Assembly: GCF_030272615.1 (NCBI RefSeq)
Contig: NC_081407.1
Location: 150,783,744-150,847,743, forward strand
Length of the DNA: 64,000 bases
Reading direction: 5' to 3'
Source of the DNA: Cryptomeria japonica
Lineage: Eukaryota > Streptophyta > Pinopsida > Cupressales > Cupressaceae
Within the stretch, counting starts at the first letter, position 1, and each line of letters opens with the position of its first letter. Below are positions 11,957 to 22,772 of the stretch, piece after piece. The notes beneath the pieces are model-generated. The model saw only the letters and a list, made by a program, of their open reading frames with translations. It was not told the origin of the DNA and did no database searches. Made by a program: the position numbers and the translations under genes.

Positions 11957-12481
11957 CTAGATAATTGGCTTGTTTACCAAGTACATGAGTGCTTGGTGGT
12001 CTACGTAAAATGTGAATGTTGTAGCCAGTAGGTAATGACGGAATTTCTGTACGGCATAGACCATGCCGAGGGCTTCGCGTTCTTTTGTACTGTAGTTCTT
12101 TTCAGCCTTCGAGAGCAACTTGCTCGCAAAATAAACGGGGTGGTCCAACCCGTGTCCTCCTACCTGGGCTAATGTAGCCCCGATGGCATAATTTGAGGCA
12201 TCCATGTGAACGTGGAATTCCTTATCCCAATTCGGGTATGCCAGTATGGGTGCTCCCATCAACCTCGTCTTCAGCTCTTCAAAGGCCTTGCTCTGTGGCT
12301 CTGTCCAGATGTATGGTTCCCCTTTCCATGTCAACCTATCCAACGGGTGGGACACCTCAGCGAAGTTCTTGATGAACCTCCTGTAGTACCCCACATGACC
12401 TAGGAAGGACTTTATCCCAGTGACGTCCGTAGGAGGTTCCATTTCTACTATTACCCGAATCTTGTCCGGGTCCGTTTTCAA
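11957..12481 (-). pseudogene. element A RNase H and RT connection
   Basis: It includes SFLGHVGYYRRFI (RT thumb/connection), HVHMDASNYAIGATL (RNase H catalytic Asp region), NYSTKEREALGMVYA and YVDHQALMYL. Nonsense codons bound it on both sides: a TAA where B reads Glu (12482-12484), and a TAG just after KPII where B reads Gln. It would have degraded the RNA strand during cDNA synthesis. Confidence 0.88.
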
Positions 12482-12484
12482 TCC

Positions 12485-13237
12485 TTATTTACACACAATG
12501 TGTCCAAGCAATCTTCCATGTGGTACCATGAATCTACATTTCTTCGGATTGAGGGCCAACCGTGCCCTTCGACATCTCTCTAGGCACTCCCCGAGGGTTT
12601 TTAGGTGGATGTCCTGTCCGTTGTAAATAGACCAATCGTCCAAGAAGGCTTTGAAGTTCCCCACCGACATCTTGTCGAAGATGTGCAAGATGATGCCCTG
12701 AAAGGTGGCGGGTGCATTGCATAGACCGAAGGGCATTCGCTTGTATGCATACACACCGTCCTCCACCACGAAGGTTGTTTTCAACTTATCTTCCTCCGCG
12801 ATGGATATTTGGTTGTACCTAGAGAACCCATCCATGAAGGAATAGATTTCATGTCCAGCTACTTCCTCCAAGATGCTGTCAGTGAAGGTTATGGGAAACG
12901 GGTCTTTAATAGTGACAGCGTTCAGACACCGGAAGTCTACACAAATCTGGATCTGATTGGCCTCTTTCTTGAGGGAAATCACAATGGGAGACGCCCATTC
13001 GCTTGTCTGTACTTTGAAGATTATGCCCGCTTCCAACATCCGCTCAATTTCGTCGTTCACCTGTGCAGCATAATTCTTGTTCATACGGTAAGGTCGCTTC
13101 CTTACCGGTTGGGCTCCCGGTACCAATGTTATTCGGTGTACACATAACTCTGGGGGCATGCCCTTCAGGTCCTTGTACGTCCATGCAACGACATCCTTGT
13201 ATTCAAGGAAAACTTTGAAGGCTGCAGCCTTCAGCAC
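12485..13237 (-). pseudogene. element A reverse transcriptase
   Basis: RT motifs appear in order: GIIFKVQTSEWASPIV, CVDFRCLN, MPFGLCNAPATFQ, the active-site box FLDDWSIY, and LLGHIV. The catalytic box reads LDD rather than the usual VDD. The fragment ends at a TAA that truncates pol, and its 5' end overlaps the frame of the upstream linker. It copies element RNA into cDNA in the intact family. Confidence 0.9.
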
Positions 13238-13239
13238 TG

Positions 13240-14941
13240 GATTCCAGTCATCTCCGACAAGGATGATCTTGGGGTCACTCGTCCCCCAAGATTTGTCTCC
13301 TTTAAATTGGCTTCCTGATATTTAATGGGCTCCCCCTTCAGGAATTGGTGTGCCGGCGTCTCATTCACCGAGGCCTCCCCTTCCTTGTACTCTCCATACT
13401 CTGGGGGAAATATATCTGGTTCTTCCTCAATGCTCAATACATTGCATGAGGGTGTAAATAGTTCATAATCTCCCATTTGCCAATGGAAGAGGCCATTCAA
13501 GGAGTCCCCGTCGTCCCCTGAGCATGCCTCCAGTTCTAACACCCCTTCGTCACTAGGCTCCATGCGGCGTCCGTCTCCACCCTCCCCCAACTAGTCTCCC
13601 TCAAATTCCGAGTCAGAGGAGGATGCTAACTCCTCACTCAACATCTGCGTACGTAGATCGATCACATACTTCCTCCCCACGTTTTCTAAGGAAAAAGTAT
13701 TCCGCTTCCAGTTATGGTTCGCTTTTGCTGCAATGAGCCACCCACGCCCGAGAATGGCGTCATACCCTTTTTGCTTCAGGGGAATTACTACAAAATCCAA
13801 CACGAATGGTTGCGTGCCAATCATCACCTACTGGCCCATGAGGGTACCAAGGGGTTTAATCCCGTGTTGATCTGCCCCTAGTAGGTTGAACGTGGGGGGC
13901 CACTACGTAGGCTTTCCCAGTTTTTTCCATGTCGCTTCTGGGAGCACATTTACTCCTGACCCTCCGTCCACAATAGTGTCTGTCAAGGTAGTCCCGAGTA
14001 TGCCCATTTCTACCACTGCCGGTTGGCATCCGCTGTTGACTACCAACAACATGGGGTCGACCGTGGGGCTTAGGACCTCCCTTAACACGGGGTCGGCTGT
14101 GGGGCTCACAACCTCCCTCATTTTCACTTGTGGGGGTACGGAGTTTAAGATAGCCGTTTTTAATTGCGGCATGGTCTCAAGGAGGTCTTGAATCCTCACT
14201 GGTACCTCCATCTGCAATATTTGCCGTAAGATTTTCTCTTCTCCCCTCGTCCGTGGCGGACTTGCGGCCTCGTGGCTGTTCTGTTCTTGTGCGGCCATTT
14301 CCTTTGTGATCTCGTCTCTTGCTTCCCGCACTCTCTCGGTCTCCGTGTGGGGATTTGGGTATGCAGCCTTTTTGGCCTGTGCCCTTGTGATTGCCAACAC
14401 TTCAGCCTTCGTGGGTTCTATGTTTAGAAGGTTTACACTAGGCTTCGGGCAATTTGCCTTCTCATGGTCGCCTGGCCCACACCATCGGCAGAGGTGCTGA
14501 GGGGTGGCTTCCTTTGTGCAATCGTGGGCGAAGTGTCCCAATTGATTGCAGGCCCTACACTGGATCATTGGCCGGCCCTTGGCGTCATACTGGATCCGAT
14601 TTCCTGTTATTGTTATTGTTGTTATTTCTTCCGCCACCGCGTCTGTTATCCTGGTATCCTCCAGATGATGCCGTTGTGTTAGTTTGTTGGCCCGTACCCA
14701 CAAGTGCGGATGTTGTGGCCTGCTCCGTGAACAACACCTGGTTCATTTGCGTACTTTGGGTCTTCATGTTGTATGGGCACTCCTTGGTGGAGTGTCCCAT
14801 CACTTGGCAAATCTTGCAGAATGCCTTCTTCGGGCAAGTACCCTTTGTATGTCCCTCTTCTTTGCACTCAGTGCACCATATGTCCCCTTCGGTCCGACCA
14901 GTGCTTCTCATTGTTTTGAATTCCCTCCTCATTCGCTCCAT
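13240..14941 (-). pseudogene. element A nucleocapsid, aspartic protease and linker
   Basis: From 14941 the minus strand encodes Cys-His boxes (CTECKEEGHTKGTC, CKICQVMGHSTKEC, then CRACNQLGHFAHDC and CRWCGPGDHEKANC). After a shift of frame comes a pepsin-like protease with the active-site box TIVDGGSGVNVL (near 13950-13990) and GYDAILGRGWL (near 13750). An acidic linker leads to RT. Stops at 13903, 13830 and 13591 and one frameshift near 14640 break it. The section starts just after the in-frame TAG that ends gag. Confidence 0.85.
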
Positions 14942-14947
14942 GTCTTT

Positions 14948-16060
14948 CTAGAGCGCTTGCACCTTTTTGCCAGCCTCGCCATCGCTGCTTTCCTCGAAAG
15001 AGTCATCATCCTCGCACGAGCTATCCTTCTTTTTTTTCTTCGATGTCTTGGTCTCGCTCTCGAGATCCATCACTCTATTGTATGCATCTTCGTACGATGT
15101 CGGTGGGACAATTTTCATCTTTCGGAGGGAGTGTTTCAGTCCCTCCACGAACCATCTCTTTTTCAACCCATCCGCTGGTTGACTCTCCATTTTCCTCAAC
15201 AGTTCCTTCGGCCGTCGACTATAGGCTCGGACAGTCTCGTTCTCGTTCTGTTTTGTGTCATAGATTTCGGTGACTATTTCGTTGTCGTCTCTCATGAGGC
15301 GAAACTCTATCCCGAACTCCTTCTTCAAGTCGGGCCATGTGCCGACTTTGGCCTTATCCATATCTGAGTACCAGTCTATGGCCACTCCCCTTAAGGTTGC
15401 TGGGAATTGTGTTACCCATTCGTCTTGGTCGGTAACACCGTTCGCTGACCATATGGTTTCGCACATGCGACAATGGCGGATGGGATCTTCCTTCTCGTCG
15501 CCATTGAACTTCGCCAGTTTTTGTTTACTCACCATTGATGGGGGTCGTCTCCCCGGAGGTGGTTGTGGGTGTGTCTGAGCCCCTGCGCCACTCCCTCCGG
15601 CGCCGGTGGTGTGTCCTGCGTGGGTGATTGGGGGTATGGTGTTTTGCCTGCCGTGTGTCGCACCTATAGCCCTACGGTTGTCCTCCCCTTCGTTCTCACC
15701 CACGCCCACTCCTGGCTCCCTTTGGTGATCCTCACTTCGTGGTGTAAGGGATAAGTTTCTAAACTGATCCCGAGTCTCTTCGACTAGATTCCTCCGTAAC
15801 CTTGTTTCCTCCAGAAACTCTTCGTGGCTTGTCACCCTACGGTGTTCTGGCGACGCGTAGAAATTTCCCTCGGCTTCTACACCCTCCGTGACACCTCCTT
15901 GGTTCCCTTCGGGCCACCCTTCGACAGGTCGTCCTTCGGCAAGTTGCCTCAGCCTCCATCTACGTTCTACTTGTTGCTTCAGAATCAAGGCCCTTTGTGC
16001 GGCCTCCCACTCGTCCGTTTCTGCTTTCTTATTTCTATCTTTGTTTAATAGGTTGGGCAT
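14948..16060 (-). CDS. element A gag (capsid) protein
   Basis: A 370-residue open frame starting MPNLLNKDRNKK. A basic and glutamine-rich N-terminus and a proline-rich hinge (about 165-178) precede a Retrotrans_gag-type segment containing FNGDEKEDPIRHC, RGVAIDWYSD and KRWFVEGL, then a Lys/Ser/Asp-rich tail ending KKVQAL. It ends at a TAG, after which the same frame continues KDMERM into the zinc-knuckle region. The same TAG occurs in element B, so it may be a gag-pol boundary stop rather than decay. The protein would assemble the virus-like particle. Confidence 0.88.
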   Translation of the reverse strand: MPNLLNKDRNKKAETDEWEAAQRALILKQQVERRWRLRQLAEGRPVEGWPEGNQGGVTEGVEAEGNFYASPEHRRVTSHEEFLEETRLRRNLVEETRDQFRNLSLTPRSEDHQREPGVGVGENEGEDNRRAIGATHGRQNTIPPITHAGHTTGAGGSGAGAQTHPQPPPGRRPPSMVSKQKLAKFNGDEKEDPIRHCRMCETIWSANGVTDQDEWVTQFPATLRGVAIDWYSDMDKAKVGTWPDLKKEFGIEFRLMRDDNEIVTEIYDTKQNENETVRAYSRRPKELLRKMESQPADGLKKRWFVEGLKHSLRKMKIVPPTSYEDAYNRVMDLESETKTSKKKKKDSSCEDDDSFEESSDGEAGKKVQAL

Positions 16061-16205
16061 TAATTGCCGTACATTTCCATAAATAACAACACATAAAACC
16101 AGAACACTCCTTTATTAATTCATTTCATCAGATACAACTTGTGTCAATATTATGACACCTTTATTTGAATATAGAATGTTCCTTTATCCCTATGGGATTC
16201 AGGGT

Positions 16206-16574
16206 TCAATTCCTTCCCGGCCTCGTGCCATCCCGCTCCGCTTCCCGACGGCTGCTTTCTTCATACTGTTGGAGGATTTGTTGGCATCGCTCTTCCCGGG
16301 CAATCTCCTCCAGGTGAGCTTGTTGTGCCAACGATGCCTGTGCAAGCAACCGGGGGAGGTGGTTCATCAACCGATTTACTGTCGGGCTAACTTCCAGTGC
16401 TGTCCACACGGCACTTGGTGGGATTTCAGCCTCCGTGGCCTCTCGTCGGACGTAGGTCTCGATGGCTACCTGGAGCAGGATTGAAAATTCCCTCGTCGCA
16501 GTGTCTTCTCCGTTGTAGAGCTCTGTTTGCACGTCGTCGGCCTCTGGGTTTATCTCACCAACGGGTAGGCCCAT
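16206..16574 (-). CDS. element A leader ORF, 122 residues
   Basis: A short ORF between the PBS and gag. The start at MGLPVGEINPEADD is chosen because element B keeps the same Met and flanking residues, whereas the longer upstream frame runs into the LTR. Conserved segments include GEDTATREFSILLQVAIETY, VWTALEVSPT and LMNHLPRLLAQASLA, ending in a basic, Glu-rich tail. It is probably helical. It may be a detached N-terminal part of gag or an independent accessory protein; I do not recognise a domain. Confidence 0.6.
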   Translation of the reverse strand: MGLPVGEINPEADDVQTELYNGEDTATREFSILLQVAIETYVRREATEAEIPPSAVWTALEVSPTVNRLMNHLPRLLAQASLAQQAHLEEIAREERCQQILQQYEESSRREAERDGTRPGRN

Positions 16575-16618
16575 CGTGTCCGTGCGCCATCCGCTTCTTC
16601 CGTTCCCGAGTATGTCTA

Positions 16619-16631
16619 GGCAATGACGCCA
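16619..16631 (-). other. element A primer binding site
   Basis: Minus-strand TGGCGTCATTGCC lies two bases inside the 5' LTR. It matches the tRNA-Asp type PBS of plant Athila/Tat elements (TGGCGCCGTTGCC) at 11 of 13 positions. Element B has TGGCGTTGTTGCC at the same place. Confidence 0.7.
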
Positions 16632-16633
16632 AA

Positions 16634-16904
16634 TGTTTGCCCTCTCGGGTGAATAACTTAAGTACACAGATAAAGCACATAATGCAGAATAATAATGCCA
16701 TAGATATCAGATCAAATATAAGAGATGTTATTCCATTCATCCTTGTGTGTCACAAGTTACATTCGGAAGTATATAAAAATACCGAGGGGTGCGAGCGCCA
16801 ACCGTCGCACCGCAACTACCATCCCTCGGTTGCCACTAACCAAGAATTTTACAACTTACAACTTAATTAACTAGTTTTATTTGCTTACAATATTGCCGCT
16901 AACA
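16634..16904 (-). repeat. element A 5' LTR
   Basis: 271 bp, plus-strand ends TGTTTGCC and GCTAACA, adjacent to the PBS on one side and the TSD CCAAT on the other. An AAGTATATAAAAATACC stretch (about 16767-16785) is TATA-like. Confidence 0.93.
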
Positions 16905-17088
16905 CCAATTGCATAGATAAATTAAATTTTTCCTTGTTCTGCAAATCAAAATTTTGAAGCATGCCCGCTAATGTAACAAATGACCAATATCCATTTTCAT
17001 CCCTGCAAATCACAAGACTTTCAAGCCAAGTCTTTGCCATTTGACTTGAAGGATTTGCACAGGATAGGACTTCAAAGGATGAAACCAT
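16905..17088 (-). pseudogene. exon-like fragment, upstream half, interrupted by element A
   Basis: A minus-strand open frame encodes FEVLSCANPSSQMAKTWLES, then VTLAGMLQNFDLQNK, and continues in frame across the element A insertion into 7169-7249. The upstream splice boundary is uncertain because two internal TTTGCAG acceptor-like sites exist. No protein family was recognised. Confidence 0.4.
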
Positions 17089-19608
17089 TTAAATCAATTG
17101 TTTTAAATAAATGTCTACAATGATATCCTAAGGGGGATGTAGAAAGCTTTAAGCACTTAATGTAACAAGTCCTCCTATGCTTATGCTTGTACACATGGAT
17201 GTTGTTTTCTTGACTATACTTATTTAATATACTTCTGTGACAAACTTGTTGGATTGGTTGAAGAGTCCGGAATACTGAGAGGGGGGGTGAATCAATATTC
17301 CCACAGATCAAATAAAAACTTTTACCAAACTTAAACCTTCTGCTGATAAGGATCATGTTCATCAATTATGCATTACACACATGAAATAGTAAATGCAAAG
17401 TAATCGTGAAAATCACAGTCACACAAGGAACACTGGATTTTATATGTGGAAAACCCAAATGGGAAAAACCACAGAGAGGGTTAACTCTCAAGAGAATATA
17501 ACTAGTTATATAGAGTTTTATAGAGGGGTGGCTCACTACCTGAATACAAAAACAGTTCACTACTGGAATGCTCACTGTTACAACAACGGCTTACAACCAG
17601 AATGCTCACTGCAAAAGAAAAGATTGAACTGAAAGGGATTGCATCTCCAAATGCATGAGATCAGTTCCAAGATTAAGCTCAAATCACAATTTGCAATCTC
17701 TACAACAGATCCGGTTAAAGATCTCTATACAACTGTCCTGCAGCAGGTTTGGTGAAGGACTACTGCAACACTAGCTACACTCTGACTCTGTCTTCGCTGT
17801 CTACAACTCACACTTTACACTCTGCTTCTTTGCTATCTTCGCTGCCATGACTCTTTCGCATACATACCTCATATGTTTCCTTGATCTCTCTCACATTTAT
17901 TACATCATATCACATCACACGCTGCCATATATATACCAGGATAATGTGTTGGCCTAGCTCAACATGTTATCCAATAAAACCTTGATCAAGTCGGCCTTCG
18001 CAAGATATCAACATGCTTCCTTCTGCATAATCCATTGACCAATGCATATACCATGATTACCGGAATGGGACATGGTCATCCGGACCCATAGATATTGACA
18101 CATTATAAGCATAACGTCTCCAATCTCTAAAATACAAATTCCACACATACCAAGAGTACCTCAACAACTGACACGACCAAAATAGCTGATACCGGGACAT
18201 GTAACTAATACCAGGACCAGAGCAAGCACAATGCAAAATTCCGGAGATGAGGATCTTCTAAATATCACTCTATTGTAACAACTACATCTTATTACAACCA
18301 GTAGCTATATCAGAAGGCACATCACCAGCTCATAACAAAAAAGGTTACACATACAACATGCATACAACATCTGTCCATAACAAAGAACTGCACATGGTAT
18401 TCGAACCAATCGGGATAACACAGAATTGCACATACTGTCCGGTCCACACCGGATAGCTAGTTTGACATCAATGACAACAATGTTCACACAAGTCTAACAA
18501 AACTTTGTCCTTTAGGTTTTGTCACAAACTCGCATGCATACTTGGTGGAAAGTTGAATTGCAATTGTTAGTCAATTCCGTTTGACTTAATCAAAATCCTA
18601 GCTGTTTAGAAGAAATATTCAATTGCAGCCAGTCGTAGTTTGGATACCAGACTGTCAGAACCTGCAGAGATATTTTTAATATTTACCCTTCAATCATTTT
18701 AAAGCTAAAATCCAAGATATCAATACAAAGCTTGATGGGAAAACCTCTCCCGTTGTTATTTTTAGGTTCTAGCTTTAAGGAGTTTCCTTGTACAAGAATA
18801 TCTTTGGTTAAAGCATTAGGTAGAGAATTGAGCCTAATTTAATCATTCAATTATAGCTTAATACCAATTGTTTGGGCAAGATCCAAGGAATATTGCTAGC
18901 CGTGGGATCATGAATCAACATGTCTTCAATTATTAAGTGTCTTTTTCATCATGAATCAACTTAAGAGCCCTTGTGTTGAAAATGTATCATATAATCTCTC
19001 GAATTGAAAATTTTACGCTGACAGGTTCTTCTGCAAATGTTGCAACATTCATTTTTCGTAAGAATTATAAGGCGTCATATCCACCAACGTATGCCTTTGG
19101 ATGTTTGAAATTTGATGTCGAATTCATTTTTTTCCGAGGCTTGCTTCTCCTGTAATCACAGAGACACAAGTTTCATTATTCTGTTAGGACATCCACTAGA
19201 ATCAGTGCACTATTAGAATCCATGTTGTTTCTAACAACCACTTTTTTTTATTATCTGCTTTCAAACAAGGATTTAGATACATTTACAAAGAAATTCATTC
19301 CGTTTTTTCATAAAATTAGATTACAAGGTTGCAGTATGATAGCAGTATATCTAATTGTCTGCATAAAATGGGCTTGTTGATACCACTCTTTTAGACGATT
19401 CATAGTCTGGTTTGCCCCAAGAAGAAAGCCCATTTCACAATATGCTTTATAATCTTTTATTTTTCAGTATTTTTTTTACCTGGGAAGTGAACCACCTCAT
19501 CATAACCCCTGAAGATCAAGGATTCACTGTTGTGATAAATGCCCCAACATGCCACTAGACCTTAGGCTGATGCATGTTTCAATCTAATTCTGATACCATT
19601 GTTAGGAC
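17089..19608. other. old non-coding DNA with retrotransposon-like scraps
   Basis: About 17,250-18,280 contains a G-rich tract (GAGAGGGGGGGTGAATC near 17277-17293) and sequence such as GTGGAAAACCC, which resemble the ends of old plant LTR elements, but no paired LTR or TSD was identified. At 19588-19602 the minus strand reads CCTAACA, then ATGGTATCAGA, which is like an LTR end followed by a tRNA-iMet PBS of an element that B later interrupted. No gene is supported. Confidence 0.4.
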
Positions 19609-19613
19609 CTGCT

Positions 19614-19905
19614 ACGCAGAAAGCAAATGCACAGAACATAACGGAAATATATTAAAGAGCCAATTTCTGTATTGATTCAACAGTCTATGTACATCAAGTG
19701 CTTATAACATTAAATCCAGATACGACTATCCTGATGATACTAGAAAGGAAAGGTACACAATATATAATACCCGAAGGGGTGCGACCAATCGTCGCATCCA
19801 ACTGCCCTTCGGGACGACCAACTAATTGACTGCCGTAACTCATTATTACCGACGACAACATAAACATAATATGACAACATAACATAATGATTATTCCCAG
19901 CAACA
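19614..19905 (-). repeat. element B 3' LTR, terminally truncated
   Basis: It aligns with 30289-30580 end to end (292 bp each) and ends TTCCCAGCAACA. The first 27 bp of the other LTR, beginning TGTTTGCCAC, are absent here, yet the TSD CTGCT abuts the remaining ACGCAGAAAGC. Confidence 0.88.
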
Positions 19906-19927
19906 TCATCCCCCCCAAGAAAAGAAG
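19906..19927 (-). other. element B polypurine tract
   Basis: The minus strand reads a purine-rich run with seven consecutive G residues and ATGA directly before the LTR start TGTTGCTGGG, equivalent to the tract in element A. Confidence 0.75.
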
Positions 19928-19983
19928 TCCACTTCAAGCGACTTAATACAAAACCAGAGATGATGTGCATACACTAAACATAA

Positions 19984-20838
19984 TCAAGGTATAGAAGAAG
20001 AAGGAGGCGGAGGGGGCGTCCCTGAAGTAGCAGGTGGTAGGGCTGATGATGATGCTGGTGTCAATCGTGCGCGCAGATCATACACCTGTTGTGTCCGCAC
20101 CTGTAGGTCCCGCTTAGCCACCTTCCTGTGCTCAATTGCAGACTTAACCATCCGGGCAGCTTCCAGGAGTTTTCCCTCCTTGGCATCCACCGTCTCTCGT
20201 GCCTGTACTAGACTAGTGGTCAGGGTCGCCTGTTCTGCCCTTGCGTCCTCCAACTCTGCAGCTAACCGTGCCTTCTCGACAGCAAACTGAGCCCTCTCGG
20301 CTTCCCACGCCGCCTCCTGGCGGTCCAAGTCTCTCTGCACGACGTCAACCTAGGTGGCCAACTCCTCCCAAGCTCTCTCCGCGGCCACCCTCGCAGTCAG
20401 ATGTCTTGCAGATGTGGACTCCGTCCGACGAAGAGTGTGATACACTTCCCTGAAGGTTTGCTCAATCTGCCTCCTGAGGGACTCCACTCTACTCTCCACT
20501 AGTGGCGTGCTCACTGCCCATGCGGCCAACATCTCTGCCGTCTCAGTTTCTGGCCATCCACCTCTCTCAAAACAGGTAGCAAATGCCTGGGGACAACCCT
20601 CCCGCATAAACCTGAGCAGCCACTCCAACTCCTGAACGGTGCTATCGAGGCCCTCTGACTGAAGGGAAGCAATCATCTCTCGCCCTCGGCGGACCTCCTC
20701 CTGCAGATAACTCTGTACTAGTTCCTGAAAGTAAGTCTGTCCTCTGCCTATCATATCTTGGAGGTACGCCTCCACGTCTACCCGGCCTGCCTGCCTGCTC
20801 TCCATGTGGCTCTCTACCCTGCTCGACTGGCTGTCCAC
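19984..20838 (-). pseudogene. element B extra ORF, C-terminal coiled-coil half
   Basis: Minus-strand frames 20838-20350 and 20340-19984 are in one frame, separated by ACCTAG. The first contains FERGGWPETETAEML and RRQIEQTFREVYHTLRR. The second is a long E/A/R/L helix (EAAWEAERAQFAVEK) with a PPPPPSS tail. It is colinear with A 8517-7591, with the same overall helix and tail. Most likely it is the C-terminal half of the 20917-22406 protein. No enzymatic motif is visible. Confidence 0.6.
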
Positions 20839-20916
20839 GTGGACCTCTGCTGTCTACTCTAGTGCCAACTCCTTGCCATGTACCTCCGTCGAGTGTGTCA
20901 CATCCTTGGGAGAACC

Positions 20917-22406
20917 TTAGCTATCTAAGTCCACAACCTCTGCGTCTAAGTCCTCCCGAGGGTCACCGCGCACAGGGGTATCCCGTGAGGGAGAAATGGT
21001 AGTAACCGTCCTAGGCGACATGGGTGTCATCTCGAACTCCCTGCTCAACCAACTGTCCTCCTCGAGGGCGTGTAGGATCCCCCCGCCTATTGCTCCTGTC
21101 ACTGCCTGATCGTGCCCCTGCACTTTCCCTGTGGGCCTCGAATCACCTACTTCTTCTGACGAAACTATCTCTGTCCTCCCTTCCTCTGTCCCTGATGGCA
21201 GCCCCATTACTACTGGCGGCCTCCGCTCCCCAAAGGCCGGAATGGACGCAAAGCCACTCACAGATAGACTCAACTGTGTTGAGGCGGTCAACATGGGTGT
21301 GGCGAACAAGACTTGGGGTGGGGGTGTGGAGGCTGGTACGGCCTCGATTAAGCTTGCCCCACTATCTCCATCTGAGCCACTCGAGGCTTCTGAGGTGTCT
21401 TCCCGCCCGCTGTCAAAGTCGTCGGACTCGGACACATCCTGCGTTCGCCTCTTCTGCCTTGCCGTAGGTGTGAGCCCTACATCCATATGTCGCCAATAGA
21501 AGATGGGTGGCTCCCCTGGTGCCAGACTACCTTCCGGTTTGATGTCTACTTCGTCTTCCGGCAGCTGGGAACGCATAGCCTCCAAGAACAACCCAATGGC
21601 ATAGTGCGGCATGTAGAAGGTGCGGTGGTGTAGAGTCATGAACTCACACATCCTGTCTGCAAGTACTGTAGCCCAATCGTACTGCACCCCATTCATAAGT
21701 CCATTCATCCAAATAATTTGAGGTAGGGCGATATCTGATGCTCGGCTGGACCCGGTGAGTCGGCTCTTCACTACATCCATGATACAGCGCCATGGCCCTT
21801 CGGCTACAAATGACTTCTTCATTCCCCTATTTTTTGTGGCGCTGGTCACAGAGGCCAGTTCAGCTGGTGTAAGGTTGCGGGAGACCATCTTCACCCAGTG
21901 TTCCTTCGTGTCCTTATTCATTTTCTTAGCCTTCAACTCTACTTCCCATTGCGGCCTGGTATGCCAAATACCCTCATAAAATCTGCTGCTGTGAAGGAAA
22001 CCCTTAGCCTATGGTTGTCGTAGTCGAACGTGCTCGTTCTGGAGGTGGCGTCAAATACGTCGACCATCATTCGCAGCGGTACCTCAAATTTCTTTATGGG
22101 AAAAACTAGCATCTGGATAGCCCAATGAACTCCTGCTCGCTGTAAATGCTTTTTCACTTCGTGATCGATAGCATTCTCTTGCCACCACTTGCGGCACTCG
22201 GCTCCATTCACACCCTCGAACACAATCGTGTTGGTTGTAACCTTTCTCGTGGCTGTGGCTATCCTTGGCCTGTGTTTCTGTTTGCTGGCGCTGGTGCTTG
22301 TATTGGTGCCTCCTGCAACTTGAACGCCCGATGGTAAAACCCTCGTGGTCTTGTCCATGTCTGTCTGCAACTTTGCTCGCCAATGTCGTTTGCCCGCTGA
22401 ATGCAT
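20917..22406 (-). pseudogene. element B extra ORF, N-terminal globular domain
   Basis: Two frames (22406-21939 and 21936-20917) are joined by a one-base deletion after GIPGRNGK. Landmarks match element A: RKWW, HWAIQM, FDYDNHRL, FGIPG, KSRLTGSSRASD, DWATVLADRM and HHRTFYM. A long Ser/Asp/Glu-rich linker follows and ends EVVDLDS at a stop. Identity to A is only moderate, roughly half the residues by eye, although pol of the two elements is nearly the same. Function unknown. Confidence 0.65.
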
Positions 22407-22772
22407 TCCCTATAGGTTGCCTCCTTAATCTGCCAGCTGAGATATGGCTACCCGTAAAACTGTTACACCACTTCCCCTTCTCTACGGCAATGGTTGTGGG
22501 TAGTTTGTCTCCTTTCTCTTTGCTGAGGGCCTACAGCTATGTGTGGCTTTGTGTGCTGCTAGTGGGCGGCGTGTTTTGTGTTGCGTGCTGGTGGGCGTTG
22601 GTGTTTGTGCTGCATGCTAGTGGGTGTGTTTGTGCGGGCTTTGCTGGGTGGCGTCTCTTTATACTTTGCCACCGTTTTTTTTTTTCTTTTCTTTTTTTTC
22701 TTTAATATATATATATATATATATATTTTCTTTTTTCAATTATGTTTGTCCCTGAGGCCGCTGGTGCAGCTG
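22407..22772 (-). other. element B spacer between extra ORF and integrase
   Basis: Non-coding. It includes a pyrimidine-rich run and an (AT)n microsatellite at about 22676-22730, and a GTG-rich stretch at 22550-22660 resembling the spacer of A. No promoter could be fixed. Confidence 0.5.
22676..22730. repeat. poly-T and (AT)n simple repeat
   Basis: A run of T with scattered C, followed by about eleven AT dinucleotides, between integrase and the extra ORF of element B. Confidence 0.9.

Larger units (their letters stand above)
7250..16904 (-). mobile_element. Ty3/Gypsy LTR retrotransposon A, full length, 9,655 bp
   Basis: Two 271-272 bp LTRs flank the element, and the 5-bp duplication CCAAT lies outside them (7245-7249, 16905-16909). 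The minus-strand order is 5' LTR, PBS, leader ORF, gag, nucleocapsid/protease, RT, RNase H, integrase, extra ORF, PPT, 3' LTR. RT before integrase is the Gypsy order. There is no chromodomain and the PBS resembles tRNA-Asp, which fits the non-chromovirus plant Gypsy lineages with additional ORFs (Athila/Tat-like, an inference). The LTRs differ at about a dozen positions by eye. Several stops and frameshifts in pol make it non-autonomous now. Confidence 0.93.

Noticed and set aside
14454-15367. Long plus-strand ORFs opposite element A gag
   Set aside because: They are antisense shadows of a strongly coding minus-strand gag and zinc-knuckle region; composition and lack of motifs give no support.
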